From the NCBI RefSeq assembly GCF_001510715.1, contig NZ_LMTJ01000006.1, forward strand, positions 251,704 through 315,703: a stretch of 64,000 bases of DNA. Reading direction: 5' to 3'. The notes beneath the pieces are model-generated. The model had not been told where the DNA came from, made no database searches, and was given only the letters and a program-made list of their open reading frames with translations. How positions within the stretch are numbered: the stretch's first letter is position 1; each line of letters begins with the position of its first letter. A program made the position numbers and the translations under genes. This document shows positions 7,050 through 13,996 of the stretch, in pieces. The stretch comes from Bacillus sp. FJAT-29814. GTDB lineage: Bacteria; Bacillota; Bacilli; Bacillales; Cytobacillaceae.

Positions 7050-7300
7050 AGAAAAGAGTAAAAAAATATTTGTTTTTCAAGGTGCGTTTCTTATTACACC
7101 GTTATTATATTGAGGTCGTTTTCAAACGTAAGGCGACTTCCGATATTTTTTAAAAATAAATAGTTTCTTCATTATATTGATTTGAAAACACCTTCCCACA
7201 GGGAAGAAAAGCAGCGGGCGAGAAACGCTAGTTTCCTCGCTGTGTCGTTTTCTTTTTTGTTGTTTTAGTTTAATAAGTTTAGTTATTAAGTATAGTTAGA
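7050..7300. other. AT-rich divergent intergenic region with two hairpins
   Basis: No ORF. Hairpins CTTCCC/GGGAAG (near 7193-7207) and CAGCG..GAAAC/GTTTC..CGCTG (near 7212-7244) are present. T-runs follow the second on the plus strand. Together with the direct repeats to its right this resembles an origin or divergent control region. Confidence 0.35.
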
Positions 7301-7387
7301 AGTTGTCTGGCAACTACCTAGTTAGTTGCTCAGCGACTACCTAGTTATTTGTCTGGCGACTATGCGTAGTTGTCTGGCACCTACCCC
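7301..7387. repeat. Iteron-like tandem repeats, candidate replication origin
   Basis: Four imperfect copies of AGTTGTCTGGCGACTACCTAG start at 7301, 7324, 7347 and 7368, so the spacing is 23, 23 and 21 bp. Each contains an inverted repeat (AGTTG/CAACT or CGACT), forming small hairpins. The location between divergent RHH and 7473 genes, next to a RepA_N-like gene, fits iterons. Not CRISPR, since there are no spacers. Confidence 0.55.
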
Positions 7388-7431
7388 AAAAAAGTTAGAT
7401 TTTGAAAAACTACCCTCTAGTCCAATTTCGT

Positions 7432-7452
7432 GCCATTTCTTACAATAATGGC
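7432..7452 (+). promoter_or_regulatory. Inverted repeat over the promoter of the 7473 gene
   Basis: GCCATT-N9-AATGGC (7432-7437 with 7447-7452) encloses a TACAAT -10-like hexamer and lies just before the AAAGGAGG ribosome binding site. It is a likely repressor site. Confidence 0.4.
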
Positions 7453-7472
7453 AAAAGGAGGAATGATTACAT

Positions 7473-7715
7473 ATGACAGATTTAACCCGTACAGCAATAA
7501 AAATCTTGAACAAATTGTATTTTCACCCAGAAAAACAAGATGAATGGTTAGCCGTAGCCACTACAGAGCTAGTGATTGATATTGGTTTATTTAACAATGT
7601 CGATGAAATGGCGTATTTGATTTATCACGAAGAAGCTTATGGATTGCTGGAAAAATTGAAACTGTTTGATGCTAAATTGGTCTGGGATATAGAAATGAAA
7701 TTGAAGGAAGTATAA
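7473..7715 (+). CDS. Small acidic protein of the element, unknown function
   Basis: 80 residues with a very strong ribosome binding site (AAAGGAGG). Largely helical, no membrane segment. It is divergent from the RHH gene and preceded by a palindrome over its promoter, so it may be a regulated early gene. The family was not recognised. Confidence 0.6.
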   Translation: MTDLTRTAIKILNKLYFHPEKQDEWLAVATTELVIDIGLFNNVDEMAYLIYHEEAYGLLEKLKLFDAKLVWDIEMKLKEV

Positions 7716-7719
7716 TTGA

Positions 7720-7749
7720 GGTGGGTCTGGGCTTTGCCCAGATCCCACC
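7720..7749. repeat. Long palindrome, related to the one at 2662
   Basis: GGTGGG-TCTGGGC-ttt-GCCCAGA-TCCCACC, 13 to 14 pairs and a three-base loop. It begins five bases after the stop of the preceding gene. No T-run follows, so it is unlikely to be an ordinary terminator. Confidence 0.55.
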
Positions 7750-7773
7750 GATACAAAAGGGGAAAATTGCGAA

Positions 7774-7968
7774 ATGGGATTGAAATTAATTTATAAAAAG
7801 TCGATGGCTTTATCATTAATACGAATGGGGAATGATTTAGAATATACCAGCTGGAATCGTATAGATCCACGCTGGCAAGTTTATTCTTTTTGAACATACA
7901 GAAAAGCCTAACCAAGATTTAGCGATATTACAGAACGGTTAGAAAACGAAAGAAAACGTGCCGATTGA
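7774..7968 (+). pseudogene. Frameshifted small protein, DUF5659-like
   Basis: An ATG at 7774 with AAGGGG upstream reads 39 residues ('KKSMALSLIRMGNDL', 'WQVYSF') to a TGA at 7891. Removing one T from the T-run gives 'SFEHTEKPNQD', and a second one-base shift gives 'SDITERLENERKRAD' to a stop at 7966. This pattern of strand, helix and C-terminal charged helix matches small DUF5659-like proteins. Two frame breaks imply decay, unless a programmed shift on the T-run is used. Confidence 0.5.
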
Positions 7969-7987
7969 TGGCACGTTTATTTTTTGT
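7956..7987 (+). terminator. Rho-independent terminator
   Basis: ACGTGCC/GGCACGT (7956-7962 with 7970-7976) followed by TTATTTTTTG. It ends the rightward transcript from 7473, overlapping the end of the broken small gene. Confidence 0.8.
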
Positions 7988-8055
7988 TTGAAGGACTTTG
8001 GTAATCATTTTCCGAATATTAGAAGAAGAATATATTAGGCTAGGAGAGGATAAGA

Positions 8056-8664
8056 TTGGCTACAGAAACATGGAATGCACCATTAAATAATTTAGAAAGT
8101 ATTTTACCCATAAAAGAAATAAAAGACGTATTAGGAAAGGATCCCAATATCAAAATATATTTTGATAATGAGGTAAGAAAAATGAATCCCACTAATTATA
8201 ATATGTCTATTTCAACAAGAGCATACAACGATAACATGGATTCAAGGTTAAATAGATACTTTAAAAAATATAGTGATAGTTTTGAATATAAAGACCTAAT
8301 GAAAATCAATCTTCCTCAAATATTATGGAAAGACACTTTAGGTTTAGAGCATACGATAATTGGATTACACATTTCAAAACTAAATAAAGAAGAATTATTT
8401 ATTAATGATGTGGTTTTAGCTAAAAATGAAAAACTTGATGGATTAAAGAATGGAATTTTTGAGATTGTCCTTAATAACTTGGAAGATTTCGCAAAAAATC
8501 AAGGGTTAAAATATATTTCAGGCCATGCTACGAACAACATAGTATTTAATATATTTAATTCAAAAGGTTTTCTACCAGATAAAAGAAAATATAATCGAAA
8601 TGATAAATTATGGGCACAATCTCAACTTAATGGTTTTCAAGTTCCATTCTTTAAAGAAATTTAA
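8056..8664 (+). CDS. GNAT-like acetyltransferase
   Basis: 202 residues starting at TTG (8056), with GGAGAGG upstream. The C-terminal part 'DFAKNQGLKYISGHATNN...NSKGF' (residues about 145-180) resembles the end of GNAT N-acetyltransferases, where a helix is followed by a strand with 'A-x-N' and 'GF'. The first half is not recognisably GNAT and the acetyl-CoA P-loop is weak, so substrate and activity are unknown. It is a monocistronic cassette with its own terminator. Confidence 0.45.
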   Translation: MATETWNAPLNNLESILPIKEIKDVLGKDPNIKIYFDNEVRKMNPTNYNMSISTRAYNDNMDSRLNRYFKKYSDSFEYKDLMKINLPQILWKDTLGLEHTIIGLHISKLNKEELFINDVVLAKNEKLDGLKNGIFEIVLNNLEDFAKNQGLKYISGHATNNIVFNIFNSKGFLPDKRKYNRNDKLWAQSQLNGFQVPFFKEI

Positions 8665-8667
8665 AGC

Positions 8668-8687
8668 ACTCCTTCGGGAGTATTTTT
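8668..8687 (+). terminator. Rho-independent terminator with TTCG loop
   Basis: ACTCC-TTCG-GGAGT followed by ATTTTTG, four bases after the GNAT-like gene. Confidence 0.85.
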
Positions 8688-8780
8688 GTTTTGACCTAGT
8701 AATTTGATTACGAAGTTCGTCTTTTATTGAAGGACTTTTGTCGCTCGATGGCGAATAATGGAAAGTTGGGAGGTGATATT

Positions 8781-9128
8781 ATGACATTGGAAGAAAGATT
8801 GGATTTTATCGAATTTCGTCAACAGCTTTTGTTTGATAATGACGCTGTATCCAGAATGCTTTTCGAGTACAATGTAACCAGACAACAGTACCGTGCCATC
8901 ATAGACATTTTTAATGAATACCGCAATAAGATTGAAGTTGGTGAGGACGTCAATCATAACCTTTATGAGCAACGAATTTACGAAGTAGTTCCTCAACATG
9001 ATGGAAATTATCATTTTGCTGAGGCAGTTGCTCAAACTTTCCATGAGGACGACCGCTGGACGGAAGTGTTTGAAGCACTTTACGGAGATATGCAAAAGTT
9101 TCAATCATATATGCAAAACCGTGAGTAA
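8781..9128 (+). CDS. Small conserved-type protein, weakly DUF1878-like
   Basis: 115 residues from the ATG at 8781, which has GGGAGGTGAT upstream; a longer frame from 8727 has no such site. The opening 'LEERLDFIEFRQQLL' and the all-helical layout recall the Bacillus YhaI/DUF1878 family, but the match is weak. No catalytic motif. It ends at a strong bidirectional terminator (9133-9165). Confidence 0.55.
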   Translation: MTLEERLDFIEFRQQLLFDNDAVSRMLFEYNVTRQQYRAIIDIFNEYRNKIEVGEDVNHNLYEQRIYEVVPQHDGNYHFAEAVAQTFHEDDRWTEVFEALYGDMQKFQSYMQNRE

Positions 9129-9132
9129 TCAC

Positions 9133-9165
9133 ATAAAACGTCAGTGCTTGGCGCTGACGTTTTAT
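9133..9165. terminator. Bidirectional terminator between convergent genes
   Basis: Perfect ATAAAACGTCAG/CTGACGTTTTAT stem (9133-9144 with 9154-9165). T-rich arms serve both strands. It separates the rightward gene ending at 9128 from the leftward defence operon ending at 9162. Confidence 0.85.
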
Positions 9166-10019
9166 ATATTCATATTTGCTAATGCCTTTGCTTTTAATGC
9201 TTTAGTATCTTCAACTAATTCTAAATAATGAACCTTTCTGTGACAATTCGGACATAATGCCACCACGTTATCAATGGTATCAGAACCACCACGAGATAAA
9301 TAATGAATATGGTGAATTTCCAAAAATGGGTTGCCCTGCTTGTCAGTAAATGGGGCTTCATTTTCACATAACTGGCAAATTCCTTTGGCTACCCGTCTAG
9401 CAAATTCTTTTACAAATACATTCCTGTCATATACAGCAGTTGATACTTTATGAGTGTTTTTAGTTGCTTTTTTATGTGAGAGGTTTCGTTTCAATTCTTT
9501 TAATGATAAGCTTTCAAAATATCCTGATTTCATTTTTTGAAATTCTTCATATACTTCAGGAAAAAAATTTAATTCATATGATTCCCGATATTCTTTCCAC
9601 ACTGCTTGGTCTCTTTTGATTTCCCACATGGAATTACACCTGTTAGCCCAATCCTCGTGTAAATTAACACCATACAGTTTAGCTTCGTTTATCACTTCTA
9701 AAGCTTGTTCCTTTGATTTACTTAACAATATTTGCTGAATGAAAAAAATGCTTTCTTGTCGAGCCCTGTTTATAAATTTATTCCGTAAGTTAATACAGTC
9801 ATAATAATCCTCAATGAAATGTATTAAGCAGCCATAATAAAAATTTAGCGGCAGTTTAAAATTAAGATCGTCGATTTTTTTGATAAATGTCTTTACCTCT
9901 TCGTAATTCTTAAGGAAATATAACATTATATTAAGTTCTTTTAACCCTGGCTTGTTTTTGTTCCTTTGCATTAATTCCAAATACAAAAGTACTTCAGACA
10001 AATTCATTGTAATATCCAA
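9162..10019 (-). CDS. HNH nuclease with large helical N-terminal domain, defence operon
   Basis: 285 residues from a TTG at 10019, which sits seven bases after GGAGGAG; the next ATG is too far from it. Residues 1 to about 190 are an all-helical domain of no recognised family. Residues 215-268 form an HNH domain of the McrA kind: 'CQLC', 'LEIHHIHYLSRGGSD', 'NVVALCPNCHRKVH', with all zinc cysteines and the His-Asn-His set present. Third gene of a leftward operon after the Mrr-like and AbiV-like genes, 26 bases from the latter. Probably a DNA-cutting effector recognising invading DNA; function inferred from context. Confidence 0.75.
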   Translation of the reverse strand: MDITMNLSEVLLYLELMQRNKNKPGLKELNIMLYFLKNYEEVKTFIKKIDDLNFKLPLNFYYGCLIHFIEDYYDCINLRNKFINRARQESIFFIQQILLSKSKEQALEVINEAKLYGVNLHEDWANRCNSMWEIKRDQAVWKEYRESYELNFFPEVYEEFQKMKSGYFESLSLKELKRNLSHKKATKNTHKVSTAVYDRNVFVKEFARRVAKGICQLCENEAPFTDKQGNPFLEIHHIHYLSRGGSDTIDNVVALCPNCHRKVHYLELVEDTKALKAKALANMNI

Positions 10020-10045
10020 AATTTCTCCTCCATTACTCTAATGAA

Positions 10046-10663
10046 TTATTTAATTAAGCCAGCTTTTCTGAAAATTTCCCTTTTTATTCTTGCACCCTCA
10101 TGGTCTAAGGATTTTTTTATACCGCCTTTATTTTGAAAGCCAGTAAGAGAAAATATTTCAAACATCCCTTCTACTAATTGTAAAAGTTCCTTAGCTGTAT
10201 GCTGTTTTATTTCCATTGAAGGCTTTGTAAATTTATTGTTTTTTACGTCAGCGTACAAACTCATGTTTTTCATGTCATTAAAATATTTCAGTGTTTGCTC
10301 CAACTTATTAAATTCAAAATCAGGATGTTCTCCTTCAGTCACGTCTAATATTGTTCTAAAATAAACGAAATTTTGCCTATTCTTAGCTTCGTGGCTCCGT
10401 AGACGTTTATAAAAGTGCTTCCAGTCGTGTGGCTCTTTAAAAAATGACCGAGTAGCTTCTTGATAAATAATCGGAAGTTTCGCCAATTCTTCGATTGCAA
10501 TTTGAGCTAAGGTATAACATCTTGCATAGTTTTTATGTTCAAATAATAATCTTGACTCATCCAAAAGTTCCTTTGCATTTTCATATACGAAAATATATGC
10601 TTCTTCTAATTTTCCGAAAGATAATGCGGTCAATTTACACACCTCAACTTCCTGTATTTTCAT
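10046..10663 (-). CDS. AbiV-family abortive infection protein (HEPN fold)
   Basis: 205 residues. A helix pair with 'YTLAQIAIEELAKLPII' (about residues 50-66), then 'RLRSHEAKNRQ' (87-97), matches the AbiV/HEPN family, in which EE-x-x-K and the R..H segment mark the active-site helices. AbiV proteins block phage propagation in lactococci; HEPN proteins are often ribonucleases. The start codon overlaps the stop of the Mrr-like gene (ATGA), implying translational coupling and a shared complex or pathway. Followed 26 bases later by the HNH gene. Confidence 0.75.
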   Translation of the reverse strand: MKIQEVEVCKLTALSFGKLEEAYIFVYENAKELLDESRLLFEHKNYARCYTLAQIAIEELAKLPIIYQEATRSFFKEPHDWKHFYKRLRSHEAKNRQNFVYFRTILDVTEGEHPDFEFNKLEQTLKYFNDMKNMSLYADVKNNKFTKPSMEIKQHTAKELLQLVEGMFEIFSLTGFQNKGGIKKSLDHEGARIKREIFRKAGLIK

Positions 10664-11661
10664 AAACTATCAAATTTAAACTCAGCTTGATATTCAGTTT
10701 TGCCTTGTTGGATGTTGTCACTTACTTGTTCAACCATATCAAATAATCGCTCTCGGTCAATTAGCTTAACTTTTAACTTCCTAGCTAGTGTGACAGCATT
10801 TTCAGTGAACTGTGAATTGGTTATCACATAGGCTTCATGGCAGTCATAAAAACTTTTTCCTGAGTAAACTTGCTGAACAGCGCTGTTTGATATTTTGGCT
10901 TTGTATCGCTTACATTGAATGGCGATTTTTTTGCCATTTCGGTAAGCAATAATATCCACGCCTTCATCACCGGAAGCTTTTGTGGTTTCAACATTTGTAT
11001 AACCACTTTTCTTGAGCAGATTTTCTACAAACTCCTCAAATTGTATGCCAGTCATTTTATCAATTTCTTCAAATGAGTAGTCCATTCTTTCTTCTTTTAT
11101 TCTGGCCTGTTCCATTCTCCAATTAAAAATGATTCTTGATTCATCATCAACAAATGTTCGAGCGTTTGAAACAAAATGTAAATCTTTTGTAAGTTCCTTA
11201 CGATATTCAAGATATTTCTTTTGTAAAGATTCGCCTTGCAAAGCTGTAATAACACCTAAAGCAATTATAAAACCACTTGGCACTAATGCCTCAAGCCAAC
11301 CCCATAAATACCAGAAATAAAAATAACCAAAAAATCCGCCATTATACAGAATAATGCCTGTTACTTCTAAAAATTTTGCTTTTCTCCCATAGGTTTTTAA
11401 GCTTTGTTTGTCAGCTTTTGCGTATTCAGTTGAATAATGCTCTTGTGCCACTTTGGTTTCCTCTTCTAGACATTTGAAACACTTTAATTCAACTTTATTT
11501 TTTTGAACATTTAAAGATTCGTAAATTACTATTTCATATGAGTTAGCATAGCCAACAAGCTCCCCATGTTTTGGACAGTACATTTGAAGTTTTCTGGAGG
11601 GAAGGGAGCTACCCTTTGACTTCTTTTTATAGCCACTATTCCTTCGATAGTAATATGCCAT
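10660..11661 (-). CDS. Membrane-anchored Mrr-like restriction endonuclease
   Basis: 333 residues from the ATG at 11661, which has AAAGGAGGT ten bases upstream. Domains: a zinc-ribbon-like part (C29, H32, C61, C64), two membrane segments with an aromatic-rich hairpin (about 99-141), a charged coiled linker, then an Mrr catalytic domain (about 203-310) with 'GDEGVD' (D236) and 'IQCKRY' (Q249-x-K251), a complete PD-(D/E)xK site. Mrr enzymes cut modified or foreign DNA. Anchoring in the membrane suggests action at DNA entry. First gene of the AbiV-HNH operon, overlapping AbiV by four bases. Confidence 0.8.
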   Translation of the reverse strand: MAYYYRRNSGYKKKSKGSSLPSRKLQMYCPKHGELVGYANSYEIVIYESLNVQKNKVELKCFKCLEEETKVAQEHYSTEYAKADKQSLKTYGRKAKFLEVTGIILYNGGFFGYFYFWYLWGWLEALVPSGFIIALGVITALQGESLQKKYLEYRKELTKDLHFVSNARTFVDDESRIIFNWRMEQARIKEERMDYSFEEIDKMTGIQFEEFVENLLKKSGYTNVETTKASGDEGVDIIAYRNGKKIAIQCKRYKAKISNSAVQQVYSGKSFYDCHEAYVITNSQFTENAVTLARKLKVKLIDRERLFDMVEQVSDNIQQGKTEYQAEFKFDSL

Positions 11662-11808
11662 ATGTATCATACCTCCTTTAGACAATTTTACCATTTTTGA
11701 ACTAAAGAAATGACAATAATTGTATGTGAATTTAATCATTCATTGAGCTTAGGTTTTTTATTTTCCATATAAATGAAGAAAAAATTTTTAAAAAAATATT
11801 CGACTCTA

Positions 11809-11838
11809 CCTAACATCTAGAAATGCTTTCAATATAAT
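11809..11838 (+). promoter_or_regulatory. Promoter of the 11877 gene
   Basis: CCTAACA-N12-TTCAATATAAT. The perfect TATAAT (11833-11838) is 17 bases from the CTAACA -35. The same elements with the same 12-base spacing occur at 12441-12470. Followed by a small GTAAAAT/ATTTTAC hairpin before the gene. Confidence 0.6.
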
Positions 11839-11876
11839 CATATTGTAAAATCTACATTTTACGGAGATGAAACTTA

Positions 11877-12365
11877 ATGAATAAGATTGAAAAATTTGAA
11901 TTGCCGATGATTTATGCTCAAATAAATAACGAAACAATAGGTCCGTTTTTTACTACAACTGAAGCCAGCAAACATTTTGGATTGCATATTGAAGCAGCAG
12001 CAAATGCTATCAAATCGAATAGCAAAGTTAAAAATATAAAATTCTTCATCAATGGCACCAAAGAATTTGTATTTAATGTACCTGATGTTATTGGAGCCAA
12101 AAATGAAGGACTGTTAATACGTGCCACCAACAAAAACCCACATACTGAAGAATCACTTTTGTATAACATGGAAATCTGTGGCTTTGAAAATGTTAGCATT
12201 CTGAAATTTGATGGAGTGAAATCTGTCATGCAAGTTGATTGCTGTAATGTGGAATGTGATGGCATTGTTGATAAGCGCAATTACAATCATTTAACACAAA
12301 CTCACCAATTCATGGCTCCAAGGTGTGAAAAATGCAAAGGTTTGTATAAAGCTAATTCTGCATAA
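11877..12365 (+). CDS. Putative zinc-binding protein, unknown function
   Basis: 162 residues. The N-terminal half has a 'FTTTEASKHFGLHIEAAANAI' helix-turn-helix-like segment (about 25-45). The C-terminal half carries C-x3-C ('CNVEC') and C-x2-C ('CEKC') pairs, likely binding one zinc ion. That layout suits a DNA-binding regulator or a nuclease-associated phage protein. Own promoter and terminator, so an independent cassette near the right end of the element. Not recognised as a named family. Confidence 0.55.
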   Translation: MNKIEKFELPMIYAQINNETIGPFFTTTEASKHFGLHIEAAANAIKSNSKVKNIKFFINGTKEFVFNVPDVIGAKNEGLLIRATNKNPHTEESLLYNMEICGFENVSILKFDGVKSVMQVDCCNVECDGIVDKRNYNHLTQTHQFMAPRCEKCKGLYKANSA

Positions 12366-12388
12366 AATAGGGCAATGTAGTACACCAC

Positions 12389-12427
12389 CAGACCGCAGGC
12401 TTTGATGAGCTTGTGGTTTGTTTTTTA
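12389..12427 (+). terminator. Rho-independent terminator
   Basis: A 13-pair stem (12389-12401 with 12408-12420) with three G-U pairs on the plus strand, followed by TTTTTTA. Confidence 0.75.
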
Positions 12428-12440
12428 ATAGGATAGGAAA

Positions 12441-12470
12441 CCTAACAGACCGATTTTCCTTCAATATAAT
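12441..12470 (+). promoter_or_regulatory. Promoter of the 12492 gene
   Basis: CCTAACA (12441-12447), N12, then TTCAATATAAT ending at 12470. It is a near copy of the promoter at 11809-11838. Confidence 0.6.
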
Positions 12471-12491
12471 AGCGGTATTGGAGGGATTAGT

Positions 12492-12950
12492 ATGAGAAAA
12501 CGAAGACACGACCACCCATTGTACAATCGTTGGAAATCAATGCACGACAGATGTTACAGACCCAAGCACGTAAAATATAAATTCTATGGTGGCAAAGGTA
12601 TAACAGTCTGTGAACGTTGGCACGATTTTTGGAACTTTGTTGAAGATGTTAAAAATCATATGGAAAACGGAAAATTGCTTTATCAAAAAGGCTATCAACT
12701 GGACAAAGACAGGAACGGTGCCACAGTTTACAGCTTGGAAAATTGTCGAGTGATTACTGCCGAGGAAAATCGAAGAATGGCTAACGAATCGCAAAGCAAA
12801 AGCGTTATTGCAATCCGAGGTAATGAACGAATTAAATTTTCTTCTCTTGCAGATGCTGGCAAACATTTGAATTTGAACAAAGCGATGATTGGTCGTTATG
12901 CTAAAAATGGCAGACAACATTATTCTGGTTATCGTTTTGAATTTTGTTAA
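12492..12950 (+). CDS. Homing-endonuclease-like protein with NUMOD1 repeat
   Basis: 152 residues with GGAGGG upstream. 'YNRWKSMHDRCYRP', 'YGGKGITVCERW' and 'YSLENCRVITAEENRR' form the conserved frame of a phage HNH-like homing endonuclease family, in which the Cys/His/Asn residues sit in a compact metal site. Residues about 103-152 ('SVIAIRGNERIKFSSLADAGKHL' onward) are a NUMOD1 DNA-binding repeat. Adjacent to the right att site, so it may be a late insertion in the element. Confidence 0.7.
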   Translation: MRKRRHDHPLYNRWKSMHDRCYRPKHVKYKFYGGKGITVCERWHDFWNFVEDVKNHMENGKLLYQKGYQLDKDRNGATVYSLENCRVITAEENRRMANESQSKSVIAIRGNERIKFSSLADAGKHLNLNKAMIGRYAKNGRQHYSGYRFEFC

Positions 12951-12980
12951 GACAGGTAAAAATATCTGTCTTTTCTCTTT
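12949..12980 (+). terminator. Rho-independent terminator
   Basis: AAGACAG/CTGTCTT stem with TTCTCTTT after it. It begins at the stop codon of the homing-endonuclease-like gene. Confidence 0.6.
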
Positions 12981-12987
12981 ACACTAA

Positions 12988-13091
12988 AATGGCTATTTAG
13001 TATCATTTGGGTAAGTCGAGGTTCGTCTTTTGCGTAAATAACACGCAGTGAAAATAGCGAAATCATGCTAAACCATTGATATATAGCCATT
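12988..13091. repeat. Inverted repeat flanking the att arm region
   Basis: AATGGCTAT (12988-12996) and ATAGCCATT (13083-13091) are exact inverted copies about 85 bases apart, just inside the tRNA-like att site. No ORF lies between. They could be arm-type binding sites for the integrase or excisionase. Confidence 0.4.
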
Positions 13092-13118
13092 ATCGAGGAC
13101 TTCTTAACCACAAGGCGA

Positions 13119-13180
13119 CAACGGATAGCACGTAAGATTCCGGTTCTTAAAATGTGGGTTCGATTCCTGCCGAGGGCGTC
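13119..13180 (+). tRNA. Displaced 3' part of tRNA-Arg(CCG); right attachment site of the element
   Basis: From the end of the D-loop onward it reads as tRNA: an anticodon stem TAAGA/TCTTA around TTCCGGT (anticodon CCG), a T-stem with TTCGATT loop, and the 3' acceptor strand CGAGGGC. The matching 5' acceptor strand is missing, so this copy is not functional. Integration into tRNA 3' ends leaves exactly this scar at the far side, so the intact tRNA should lie left of the window. In B. subtilis a tRNA-Arg gene also neighbours clpP. Confidence 0.7.
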
Positions 13181-13183
13181 ACT

Positions 13184-13240
13184 AAAAGAGACAGTCTAGA
13201 GTCATTAAACAAATGACCATTAGACTGTCTCTTTTCGTTT
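13184..13240 (+). terminator. Original terminator of the tRNA-Arg gene
   Basis: A perfect 15-pair stem AAAAGAGACAGTCTA/TAGACTGTCTCTTTT (13184-13198 with 13221-13235), T-rich on both strands. It follows the tRNA fragment by three bases. Confidence 0.9.
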
Positions 13241-13318
13241 TATCAATAGGGTTTTAAAAAGCCATGGGATTGGTTATGCTTATTGAGGGAGTTGTCGAAA
13301 AAATTTCAAGGTGAATTG

Positions 13319-13358
13319 TTTGACCTTTATTGACCATCATTGTATGATAACTATACAT
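13319..13358 (+). promoter_or_regulatory. clpP promoter with CtsR-type operator
   Basis: TTTGACC-TTTA-TTGACC reads on the other strand as GGTCAA-TAAA-GGTCAAA, the heptad direct repeat bound by the heat-shock repressor CtsR. The second heptad contains a TTGACC -35; TATACA follows 16 bases later (13352). CtsR bound here would block the promoter until heat or protein stress. Confidence 0.75.
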
Positions 13359-13393
13359 AAGCTTTTACATTTCCATTCAGAGGAGGAAGAAAA

Positions 13394-13996
13394 ATGAATT
13401 TGATTCCTACAGTTATTGAACAAACGAACCGTGGCGAACGTGCATATGACATTTATTCCCGTTTATTAAAAGACCGGATTATCATGCTTGGCAGCGCGAT
13501 TGACGATAATGTGGCCAACAGTATCGTGGCGCAATTATTGTTCCTGGAAGCAGAAAACCCTGAAAAAGACATTACCCTATACATCAACAGCCCTGGCGGA
13601 AGCATCACAGCCGGAATGGCGATCTATGATACAATGCAATATATCCGTCCGAATGTATCTACTGTTTGTATCGGTATGGCAGCATCCATGGGTGCCTTCT
13701 TACTTTCTGCAGGGGAAAAGGGCAAGCGCTTTGCATTACCGAACGCGGAAGTCATGATTCACCAGCCGCTCGGCGGGGCACAAGGCCAGGCAACTGAAAT
13801 CGAGATTGCCGCCAAGCGTATTTTGTTCCTTCGTGAAAAATTAAACGGCATCTTAGCTGAGCGTACCGGCCAGCCAATCGAGGTCATCCAGCGCGATACC
13901 GACCGAGATAACTTCATGACAGCTGAAAGAGCCAAAGAGTACGGCTTAATCGACAATATCGTAACACGCAACCCTATCGAAAAGAAAGATAAATGA
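13394..13996 (+). CDS. clpP: ATP-dependent Clp protease proteolytic subunit
   Basis: 200 residues, full length. Serine peptidase of family S14 that forms a double-heptameric chamber and degrades proteins fed by ClpX, ClpC or ClpE. The catalytic triad is visible as S98 (in 'GMAASMGAF'), H123 ('MIHQPLGG') and D172. It starts at the ATG at 13394 with AGAGGAGG upstream. Monocistronic, with a CtsR-type operator before it and a strong terminator after it (14107-14136). The stop codon lies inside the first copy of a repeat also found next to whiA. Confidence 0.98.
   Translation: MNLIPTVIEQTNRGERAYDIYSRLLKDRIIMLGSAIDDNVANSIVAQLLFLEAENPEKDITLYINSPGGSITAGMAIYDTMQYIRPNVSTVCIGMAASMGAFLLSAGEKGKRFALPNAEVMIHQPLGGAQGQATEIEIAAKRILFLREKLNGILAERTGQPIEVIQRDTDRDNFMTAERAKEYGLIDNIVTRNPIEKKDK

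Noticed and set aside
7301..7387. CRISPR array
   Set aside because: Only four imperfect repeats of 21-23 bp with no spacers between them.
13119..13180. Functional tRNA-Arg gene
   Set aside because: The 5' acceptor strand and normal D-arm are missing; only the 3' part is tRNA-like.
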